Source: JALUUH01 sp964636675 (GTDB lineage: Bacteria > Pseudomonadota > Gammaproteobacteria > S012-40). From it: a DNA stretch of 5,051 nt. The number at the start of each line of letters is the position of its first letter. The first letter of the stretch is position 1. Shown piece after piece: positions 1 through 5,051 of the stretch. Under the pieces are notes generated by a model. The model did not search any database. It worked only from the letters and a program-made list of their open reading frames with translations, and was not told where the DNA came from. The translations under genes and the position numbers were made by a program. The DNA is taken from contig CAZWUO010000231.1 in assembly GCA_964636675.1 (NCBI GenBank), positions 1-5,051 on the forward strand, given 5' to 3'.

Positions 1-1432
1 ACAGTTTTTTGAATTCGACACCGCAGCGGTAGTAGCGCTTGCCATGCCGATGTATCGCTGTGACAAATCGCACGATTCCAGCGCAATGGATTAATTTTTT
101 TTTATCACCGGCCTTGATGCCACGTATAAAAAGAGACTTGAAAAAAGTACCTACGGGTATTGGGCCGATAGTCTCTTTGAGCTCAAAGCAAAACCCTCGG
201 GATGACATATTTTTTGGCGGTACATCAATAAGCTTGGTCGAGAAGGGGAGCATGAACCGGACGAGCAATCTCGAGGTATTCGCAAGTTGTTGGCGTGGTG
301 TTTCCCTGCGTTTTATTCCTTTAAGCATGATCGGTGATTGCAGGCGAATAATTTGTTGATTGATACGTTGTTCAATGACGCTCAGAAACTCACACCCCCA
401 ATTATTAAGTTCAAAAACACATCGAATAACAATGCCCTCGACCCAGGCTTCAGGCCACTCGCTCGTAAAAAATAAAAATTTATCCGCAAAACCTTGGTCG
501 TTATTCCAGGTACCCGGATATGTCATTGTCGGATGGTATGCCATTGAAAATTTTAATTCCGCTCTTTCTAGTGCTTGTTTTAACAGTGCGGCGACGGTAA
601 TGGGGTCACGAAAAATTTTTTCCTCGTGTTGGTGATTGGAAGTGTTTTCTATTTTCAGAAATTGTGCACCCGCTTTATAACCAGGTGAGGTTTGTGATTT
701 AGTGGGATAGGCGTTTAGATGTTTGATCAATGCAGCTTGCTCCGATAGTACGAGGTCGCCATCTTTAAATATGTGCAGATTATGCAGTGTTGTTCCGGGT
801 GTGAGCGCTGCGCAAGCATCGTGTTCGTGCACTTGCCACGCAATTCCGTGGGTCGATATGTCAATCAATTTACGTTTCCAGCGTTGCTGTTTGCCATGGA
901 CTCGAGTCTCGAACGAGATAATCATGTTTTTGAAGAGGTGTCTTTGCTCAGTACGCGGAAAAATAGTTTCAAGCAAGGCCTGGGCTAGCTTGCTTGGCGT
1001 ATCGTTAGACGGCAAGCATGAAAAAATATGTCCACGGATATTAAGTTTGATTAAATTGAGTGGCAGCGGGTCTGTGATGATGAAAATAAACCGAATCCGG
1101 GGTTGAATGCGTTTTATATTGTCCATGAAGCGTTGTTTGCCAAATTCCGGATCAAGCAGAATAAAACCTGTGGCTTGATGCGCCACATGAATGAGTACTT
1201 CTTGTGCTTTGTTAAGGTATACCGGCTTAAGTTCGAGTACCTGCCACAGGGCTGATGTAGCTTGATATGCGGGTATCTTGGACAACACAATCATATTGAT
1301 TGTTTTGTCAGTCATCGGAGCTTGATTTTTTAGACGATGCTGTGTGGATTGAAAAGGCAAGGAATCCAAACATTGATTGATGGAATTTTGCTCAGTCCTA
1401 TAGACAGTCATGGTGGTTGATGGCGTAGACAT
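1..1432 (-). CDS. Tandem PilZ-domain protein with receiver-like N-terminus, YcgR-type (3' end outside window)
   Basis: Predicted cytoplasmic c-di-GMP effector; 477 codons are visible, with no stop before the window edge. Residues 45-157 alternate beta strands and helices like a response-regulator receiver. An Asp (D94, in FILLDP) sits at the phospho-acceptor strand and a Thr (T120) at strand 4. The acidic pair of strand 1 and the Lys of strand 5 look missing (LP at 140-141), so I call it a degenerate receiver. PilZ 1 spans about 158-262, with RTEQR (160-164), DISTHG (191-196) and YKAGAQF (252-258). Residues about 278-372 resemble the YcgR N-terminal (PilZN) barrel and lead into PilZ 2, with RRETPR (375-380), NMSSRG (408-413) and YRCGVEF (468-474). 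These fit the family's c-di-GMP motifs RxxxR and (D/N)xSxxG. The start is chosen from the ribosome binding site; the later ATG at 1411 is too far from it. PilZ assignment is secure; the receiver and PilZN calls rest on fold pattern. The output partner, perhaps the flagellar motor as for YcgR, is unknown. Confidence 0.88.
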   Translation of the reverse strand, partial: MSTPSTTMTVYRTEQNSINQCLDSLPFQSTQHRLKNQAPMTDKTINMIVLSKIPAYQATSALWQVLELKPVYLNKAQEVLIHVAHQATGFILLDPEFGKQRFMDNIKRIQPRIRFIFIITDPLPLNLIKLNIRGHIFSCLPSNDTPSKLAQALLETIFPRTEQRHLFKNMIISFETRVHGKQQRWKRKLIDISTHGIAWQVHEHDACAALTPGTTLHNLHIFKDGDLVLSEQAALIKHLNAYPTKSQTSPGYKAGAQFLKIENTSNHQHEEKIFRDPITVAALLKQALERAELKFSMAYHPTMTYPGTWNNDQGFADKFLFFTSEWPEAWVEGIVIRCVFELNNWGCEFLSVIEQRINQQIIRLQSPIMLKGIKRRETPRQQLANTSRLLVRFMLPFSTKLIDVPPKNMSSRGFCFELKETIGPIPVGTFFKSLFIRGIKAGDKKKLIHCAGIVRFVTAIHRHGKRYYRCGVEFKKL

Positions 1433-1438
1433 AAATAA

Positions 1439-1445
1439 CCCCCTT
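1439..1445 (-). promoter_or_regulatory. Ribosome binding site of the tandem PilZ gene
   Basis: Read on the minus strand this is AAGGGGG, six bases before the ATG at 1432. It fixes the start, because no comparable site precedes the next in-frame ATG at 1411. Confidence 0.75.
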
Positions 1446-1515
1446 ATTAATAATTTATTATGGTGAAGTCATGGTAAAAATGGAATGCTTGCAGAATCTA
1501 ATATGGCCAAACCCC

Positions 1516-1536
1516 GACTTTAGAATTGTCTAAGTC
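1516..1536. repeat. Imperfect inverted repeat upstream of the PilZ gene
   Basis: GACTTTAGA (1516-1524) faces TCTAAGTC (1529-1536) across the four bases ATTG, giving an eight-pair stem with one bulged T. It lies 84-104 bases upstream of the PilZ start, a plausible operator position. There is no T-run after it on either strand, so it is not a good intrinsic terminator. The left arm recurs exactly, inverted, in the dyad at 1866-1885 (TCTAAAGTC at 1872-1880). Function unproven. Confidence 0.5.
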
Positions 1537-1827
1537 TTCACTGTCCTCTCGCTCAGTACTCTTACATTAAGCAGCAAACTCGCATTTTTTTTATACGTTT
1601 TGTCGATGCTCATGAGCCTTGGTGGTTACACTTACCGGTTGATAGCTTGTTTCGTCATTTACTAAATAAGGCCAAGGCGCTTTGTGTTTTAGTGGTTTCT
1701 ATATATGAGGATTGGGGTATATGGAATATACGCGAAAAACATGAATAAAATCAGGGATGCAATTTATCAACCAGAATTTGTGTAGTGAATTAAAGTTTAG
1801 CAGGCTATTTTAAAAAACAGCTATTAC

Positions 1828-1837
1828 ATGGGACTTT
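1828..1837 (+). repeat. Second half-site, inverted copy of the operator arm
   Basis: ATGGGACTTT here is the exact reverse complement of AAAGTCCCAT at 1875-1884, so the -35 box and spacer lie between two inverted ten-base arms. It resembles one half of the near-palindrome at 1866-1885 and could be an auxiliary binding site. An alternative is a hairpin with a 37-base loop if transcription starts upstream. Chance cannot be excluded. Confidence 0.4.
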
Positions 1838-1850
1838 TCGACCTTTTGCA

Positions 1851-1879
1851 TTGACAAAATTTTTAAATGGGTCTAAAGT
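1851..1879 (+). promoter_or_regulatory. Sigma70-type promoter of the DUF6502-lipoprotein operon
   Basis: A perfect -35 hexamer TTGACA (1851-1856) is followed after exactly 17 bases by TAAAGT (1874-1879). The latter matches four of six -10 positions, including the important second A and final T. Transcription would start around 1885-1887, at or next to the ATG of the DUF6502 gene. The -10 lies inside the near-palindrome at 1866-1885, so a bound protein there would block polymerase. TTG at 1851 is also in frame with the downstream gene, but it is better read as part of the -35 box than as a start codon. Assigned by eye, with no experimental support. Confidence 0.6.
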
Positions 1880-1885
1880 CCCATT
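1866..1885. repeat. Operator-like 20-base near-palindrome over the -10 box
   Basis: AATGGG (1866-1871) and CCCATT (1880-1885) flank an eight-base core. Sixteen of the 20 positions obey dyad symmetry (AATGGGwCTwwAGwCCCATT). The element covers the -10 box and ends two bases before the DUF6502 ATG. Location and symmetry are typical of a repressor site for a dimeric helix-turn-helix protein. The protein itself is unknown; autoregulation by the DUF6502 product is one hypothesis. Confidence 0.5.
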
Positions 1886-1886
1886 C

Positions 1887-2762
1887 ATGAGGGAGAGAAA
1901 GCCAATAATCATTCGGGCCATACGCCGTATTTTGGATCCGTTGGTTCGCCTTCTGCTGCGTTTCGATATATCTCATTCTGAGTTTTCTGAAATATCCAAA
2001 CGATCCTATGTGGATATGGCTTACAAATACTTTTCCCTGCCTAAGCGCAAAATGACGTTCTCCCGGATATCGGTGTTAACCGGCTTAACGCGCAAAGAAA
2101 TCGTAAGACTGACAAAAATAAAAGAAGATGATGTGATCACAAAAAAAACCAAGGGATCGATCAATCGAGCAACCTTAGTTATCGGTGGTTGGCTGCAAGA
2201 CGAAATGATGCTGGATCATAATAAGCAGCCAAAGGTATTACCTTTAAAAGGAGAAGGAGCCAGTTTTGAAACGCTGGTATCGCGTTATAGCGGTGATGTT
2301 ACCGCCCGTGCAATTTTGGATGAATTAGTGCGCATAAATGCGGTAGAAGTCAAAAAAAATAAAACCGTTAAGTTGCTCATACATGCCTATATACCCAAGA
2401 GCGATGAAATAGCACAATTAGAATTAGTCAGCAAACACACTGGCGATGTCATGGGAACGAGCATTCACAATATAACCAGTAACCAAGAGGATGCCCGATT
2501 TCAACGTGAAGTGGTTTATACCGATATGTCTGCAGAAGTGGTGAAAGAGTTCCAAGAATACAGCGCTAAACGGTCAATGGAGCTATTAGTTGAGTTCAAC
2601 CAGTGGTTAGCAGAAAAAAATACTAATAAAGAAAATAACAATAAAAAAAACAACGACAACGACAACGACAAAGAAAATGAAAAGTGTAAAAAAATAGAAC
2701 GGGTCGGTGTAGGGGTCTATTTTTTTAAACAAGATAATAATGCGGAAAAAAAACAGCAATAA
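1887..2762 (+). CDS. DUF6502 family protein, possibly DNA-binding
   Basis: A 291-residue protein that I recognise from its conserved pattern as DUF6502; the biochemical function of the family is not established. Visible blocks: an N-terminal helix with LDPLVRLLLR (residues 17-26); a helix-turn-helix-like segment SRISVLTGLTRKEIVRL (59-75); NRATLVIGGWL (93-103); a winged-helix-like stretch PLKG...SFETLVSRYSGDV...ILDELVRINAVEV (about 119-155); an Asn/Lys/Asp-rich linker (244-269); and the C-terminal block RVGVGVYFF (272-280). No signal peptide or membrane segment is seen, so it is probably cytoplasmic. A frame from TTG at 1851 would add 12 residues, but that codon is part of the predicted -35 box and lacks a ribosome binding site. 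The ATG at 1887 also lacks one, which fits leaderless translation. The lipoprotein gene follows after 15 bases. A regulatory role is inferred from the helix-turn-helix pattern and the operator-like site, not shown. Confidence 0.85.
   Translation: MRERKPIIIRAIRRILDPLVRLLLRFDISHSEFSEISKRSYVDMAYKYFSLPKRKMTFSRISVLTGLTRKEIVRLTKIKEDDVITKKTKGSINRATLVIGGWLQDEMMLDHNKQPKVLPLKGEGASFETLVSRYSGDVTARAILDELVRINAVEVKKNKTVKLLIHAYIPKSDEIAQLELVSKHTGDVMGTSIHNITSNQEDARFQREVVYTDMSAEVVKEFQEYSAKRSMELLVEFNQWLAEKNTNKENNNKKNNDNDNDKENEKCKKIERVGVGVYFFKQDNNAEKKQQ
2616..2693 (+). repeat. Low-complexity Asn/Lys/Asp linker with AACGAC x3 repeat
   Basis: This tract encodes residues 244-269 of the DUF6502 protein: ten Asn, eight Lys, three Asp, three Glu, one Thr and one Cys. 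It includes an A8 run (2643-2650) and three perfect copies of the six-base unit AACGAC (2652-2669), which encode Asn-Asp pairs. Six-base units keep frame, so copy-number change would alter only linker length, whereas slippage in the A8 run would break the C-terminal block. It lies between the last long helix and the conserved RVGVGVYFF block and is probably a disordered linker. Confidence 0.75.
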
Positions 2763-2763
2763 C

Positions 2764-2770
2764 AGAGGGA
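2764..2770 (+). promoter_or_regulatory. Ribosome binding site of the lipoprotein gene
   Basis: AGAGGGA lies seven bases before the ATG at 2778 and starts just after the DUF6502 stop codon. It supports this start and independent initiation within a shared transcript. No terminator is visible in the 15-base gap. Confidence 0.75.
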
Positions 2771-2777
2771 AATTAAA

Positions 2778-5051
2778 ATGAAACAGTGGAGAGAGATGAG
2801 GCTAGCGCTTGCATTGGGAGCAAGTATTTTAATACTAACGGCTTGTGGTGCCGGAGAAGGTGGCATCGAAGGCTCAGGTTTTGACGAGGTTAAACTGCAA
2901 GGAACTGCTGCAATCGGTGCGCCTTTGGCGAATACTAACGTTGTCATAAAAGATAAAAACGGTAAAAAGCACACCACCACAACCGATGCAAATGGCAAAT
3001 ACAATGTGACCCTGCAAGACATGGCGTTGCCGTATTTATTAAAAGTCACACAGGTTAATAAACCGCCCCTATTCAGTGTCGCGATGCAAGAGGGCATTGC
3101 TAATATTCATCCTCTTTCCGATTTTGTGATGCGCAATTGGTATGGTGTGGAAGGCAGAGATATCGACACCGAATTTGCAAGTGACGATGCCATTGCGAAC
3201 CCTCCCACCAAAGAAAAAATCCTTGCGATCCAACAAAAACTAGAAAGTCTCATGGCAACGTCTTATACCCAGTTTCAGGTCGCGGAAGATTTCGATTTTT
3301 TTACATCCGCATTTGATGCCAACAGTACCGCGTTTGACCGGCTGCTTGACTTCACCATCGTGATCAATCAAATCACCAACATCACGATTATATTGGTTGA
3401 TCCTGTTACCAAGATACAAGGGACTATTGTCGACGGTTTTGACCTTAGTCGAGACATTACCGAGCCAGATACGCAAAGACCCTCGCTACCCAGCAATGTG
3501 CTGGCCATTCCTGCAGGCCCTAGCCGCACCGTGGTGGTATGGAATCCATCCAGCGATGACATCGGAATCGCTGGTTATAATGTTTATCGAGATGGGACAA
3601 AGATTAGCAGTTCACCTTACCCGGTGTTTAGTGATTCAGGACTCGCTACAGCGACGGAATATTGTTATGCAGTAGAAGCCTTTGACGGGGCGAATAATGT
3701 CTCAGAAAAAACCGCAGCAGTATGTGTGATGACATTGACAGAAATCGATACCACAGCACCTGCTACTGTTACAAGCTTCAAAGCAACATTAAATGAAAAC
3801 AATGCCGTTGAATTAACGTGGACTCCCTCAGTAGATGCAGATGTTCTAGGTTACCATGTGCATAGAAGTTATGGTGGGTCGTTCATAAAAATAGCAACCG
3901 TCGTTTCTTCGCGTTATACCGATGAAAACATGGATGCAAACACTGAATATTGTTATGAGGTGCAAGCATTTGATGCAACGGGTAATCTAGGTATTGTAAA
4001 TGCCCAAGCGTGTACATCAACTATCGAAGATCCGGTGGTTACAGATGTAAACCCTCCTGTTACTACTGCATTACCCTTAGGCGGGGAATATAACATAGCG
4101 CAAACTGTCACTTTTACTTGCTCTGACAATGGTGGCTCAGGTTGTAAAAACACATATTACACGACGGACGGCTCATTGCCTGATGCGAGTTCTACACCAT
4201 ACACGTCCGCAATTAACATCAGTGAAACGACAACACTTAAATTTATATCAATCGACAATGCGGGTAATAAGGAGTCAATTAAAACAGAAGAATACACCAT
4301 TACACTCCCTTTACCGGAGGCGACTTATACATTAACGATAATCTCCAATGATTCGTCAGCAACAATTGTAAGTGATCTGATAGGTATTGACTGTGGTGAA
4401 AGTTGCATAGCTGATTTTGTGGTTAATAGCTCGATTGTTCTTACTGCAAATCATCCGTCCGGACTCGAACCACAATGGGGAGGCTGTGACACTGTTACCA
4501 CGAATACATGTAGCATACAAATGACTACAGACAGACAAATAAACGTTACATTTGTTTCTACTGTCACCGAAAGCGAGCCAAATGATTTCTTTAATACTGC
4601 GAACATCGTAGGAACTACCATCAATGTAGAAGGATTCTTCAATTCGGGAGACGATGGGGATTATTATGAATTTCAAGTAACTGAAACGGGAACGTTTCAT
4701 GCCAGTATATCGCACAGCAATGTAGCCAGTTATATGTATCTTTATAATGGGTTGCAGCAACAACTTGTTCGCACGGGAGGTTCTGGTCAAAAAGCTCATA
4801 CTTTGAATTATTCATTAACACCGGGTACGTACTACCTGATAGTGACATCCTATTCAACACAATATAATTTGGACAGCGCGTACAACCTGGAGCTTTCAGG
4901 TACCGTGCTTGCTGGAAGTAGTCCAGATAGAAATGAAGAAAATGATTTCTTTAATACAGCCACAACAGTAACCTCAACGGGAACCCAGCAAGGTTATTTC
5001 GATACCCGAAACGATAGTGATTACTACACATTCGAAGTCACATCTGCAGGT
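2778..5051 (+). CDS. Multidomain lipoprotein: CarboxypepD_reg-like, FN3 x2, chitobiase-C-like, InlB-repeat-like, PPC x2 (3' end outside window)
   Basis: At least 758 residues, open at the right edge. Residues 1-22 form a lipoprotein signal peptide with lipobox LTAC; Cys23 would be lipidated, and Gly at +2 suggests outer-membrane sorting. A Gly-rich tether leads to a carboxypeptidase-regulatory-like fold (about 38-92, GAPLANTNV, TDANGKY). Residues 107-225 (HPLSDFVMRNWYG, FDRLLDF) form a mixed region that I recognise only as recurrent in such lipoproteins. Two FN3 domains follow (235-318, 324-415), each with the paired-Cys pattern YCY...C (C296/C316, C392/C412). Next come a chitobiase C-terminal-like domain (424-509, YYTTDGSLP), a divergent InlB-type repeat (517-594) with four Cys (539, 543, 570, 578), one PPC domain (598-711, EPNDFF, DDGDYYEF) and the start of a second (720 on, EENDFF, NDSDYYTF). 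No catalytic domain is visible; a role in adhesion or carbohydrate binding is inference. PPC domains often sit at the C-terminus of secreted hydrolases, so an enzyme domain beyond the window is possible. Confidence 0.88.
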   Translation, partial: MKQWREMRLALALGASILILTACGAGEGGIEGSGFDEVKLQGTAAIGAPLANTNVVIKDKNGKKHTTTTDANGKYNVTLQDMALPYLLKVTQVNKPPLFSVAMQEGIANIHPLSDFVMRNWYGVEGRDIDTEFASDDAIANPPTKEKILAIQQKLESLMATSYTQFQVAEDFDFFTSAFDANSTAFDRLLDFTIVINQITNITIILVDPVTKIQGTIVDGFDLSRDITEPDTQRPSLPSNVLAIPAGPSRTVVVWNPSSDDIGIAGYNVYRDGTKISSSPYPVFSDSGLATATEYCYAVEAFDGANNVSEKTAAVCVMTLTEIDTTAPATVTSFKATLNENNAVELTWTPSVDADVLGYHVHRSYGGSFIKIATVVSSRYTDENMDANTEYCYEVQAFDATGNLGIVNAQACTSTIEDPVVTDVNPPVTTALPLGGEYNIAQTVTFTCSDNGGSGCKNTYYTTDGSLPDASSTPYTSAINISETTTLKFISIDNAGNKESIKTEEYTITLPLPEATYTLTIISNDSSATIVSDLIGIDCGESCIADFVVNSSIVLTANHPSGLEPQWGGCDTVTTNTCSIQMTTDRQINVTFVSTVTESEPNDFFNTANIVGTTINVEGFFNSGDDGDYYEFQVTETGTFHASISHSNVASYMYLYNGLQQQLVRTGGSGQKAHTLNYSLTPGTYYLIVTSYSTQYNLDSAYNLELSGTVLAGSSPDRNEENDFFNTATTVTSTGTQQGYFDTRNDSDYYTFEVTSAG
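4581..4957 (+). repeat. 17-base direct repeat marking tandem PPC domains
   Basis: AATGATTTCTTTAATAC occurs identically at 4581-4597 and 4941-4957. The copies are 360 bases apart, exactly 120 codons, in the same frame, and encode NDFFNT at the start of each PPC domain. A hand alignment of the first 39 residues of the two domains gives 20 identities. Tandem module duplication explains this better than a mobile element. Confidence 0.8.

Larger units (their letters stand above)
1433..1886. other. Divergent intergenic region without a convincing gene
   Basis: This 454-base AT-rich spacer separates the two divergent transcription units and should carry both promoters. The minus-strand ribosome binding site lies at 1439-1445, an imperfect dyad at 1516-1536, and the plus-strand promoter and operator-like repeats at 1828-1885. 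Between about 1540 and 1825 I find only AT-rich sequence, a T8 run near 1587, and short open frames without ribosome binding sites, the longest a 26-codon frame at 1705-1785. No convincing sigma70 promoter for the minus-strand gene could be picked out by eye. Confidence 0.7.

Noticed and set aside
39..1106. Plus-strand open frames of 71-127 codons at 39-359, 360-635, 723-1106 and 773-988
   Set aside because: They lie opposite the continuous 477-codon minus-strand PilZ frame, lack recognisable domains and good ribosome binding sites, and have untypical composition (many Cys, Ser, Arg).
1616..1678. Inverted pair GCCTTGG (1616-1622) and CCAAGGC (1672-1678)
   Set aside because: Seven-base arms 49 bases apart are within chance expectation and sit next to no other signal.
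1705..1785. Small plus-strand frame of 26 codons starting MRIGVYGIYAK
   Set aside because: No ribosome binding site or recognised homologue; open frames this short are expected by chance in AT-rich spacer DNA.
1828..1854. Eight-codon frame (MGLFDLLH) as a leader peptide
   Set aside because: No ribosome binding site, and it lies upstream of the predicted transcription start; its 5' half is better explained as part of the inverted repeat.
1851..1886. TTG start at 1851 for the DUF6502 gene
   Set aside because: The TTG is the first half of a perfect -35 box, has no ribosome binding site, and would add 12 residues upstream of the expected N-terminus.
2760..2777. Stop-codon readthrough fusing the DUF6502 protein to the lipoprotein; the two genes share a frame with one intervening TAA and no other stop
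   Set aside because: The lipoprotein has its own strong ribosome binding site and a signal peptide that must be N-terminal to work; a shared frame occurs by chance one time in three.
2717..4860. Minus-strand frames and plus-strand alternative frames inside the lipoprotein gene
   Set aside because: The plus-strand frame from 2778 is open to the window edge with recognisable domains throughout; the others are shadows of it.
1..5051. CRISPR array, tRNA, rRNA, insertion sequence or toxin-antitoxin module
   Set aside because: No regularly spaced repeats, cloverleaf, rRNA blocks, transposase motifs or paired small genes were seen; the only direct repeat follows PPC domain duplication.

Overview
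The window looks like chromosomal DNA from a Gram-negative bacterium, most likely an AT-rich gammaproteobacterium. Three things suggest this: a c-di-GMP PilZ/YcgR-type effector, a DUF6502 protein, and a large type II lipoprotein built from FN3, chitobiase-C-like, InlB-repeat-like and PPC modules. I cannot name a genus. I see no rRNA, tRNA, CRISPR array, transposase or complete insertion sequence.

Layout. (1) Positions 1-1432, minus strand: one long gene, open at the left edge, for a protein with a degenerate receiver-like N-terminus and two PilZ domains. The second PilZ domain is preceded by a YcgR-N-like domain. (2) Positions 1433-1886: a 454-base divergent intergenic region with no convincing gene. 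It holds an imperfect hairpin or operator-like repeat at 1516-1536. It also holds a sigma70-type promoter at 1851-1879 whose -10 lies inside a 20-base near-palindrome. A 9-base core is shared between these two dyads. (3) Positions 1887-2762, plus strand: a DUF6502 family protein with a helix-turn-helix-like segment and an Asn/Lys/Asp-rich linker. Its ATG lies where the promoter should start transcription, so the mRNA may be leaderless. (4) Positions 2778 to the right edge, plus strand: a multidomain lipoprotein of at least 758 residues, 15 bases downstream of the DUF6502 stop with its own strong ribosome binding site. These two genes are almost certainly an operon.

Working picture, partly inference. 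The DUF6502 protein and the lipoprotein form a two-gene unit, and the DUF6502 protein may be regulatory. The lipoprotein is predicted to be exported, lipidated and anchored in the outer membrane, carrying a long chain of beta-rich, disulfide-containing modules that suit adhesion or polymer binding. The divergent gene is predicted to respond to c-di-GMP, the usual switch between motility and surface life. The shared operator-like motif raises the possibility that the divergent genes are co-regulated. Both outer genes are cut by the window edges, so their full architectures are unknown.
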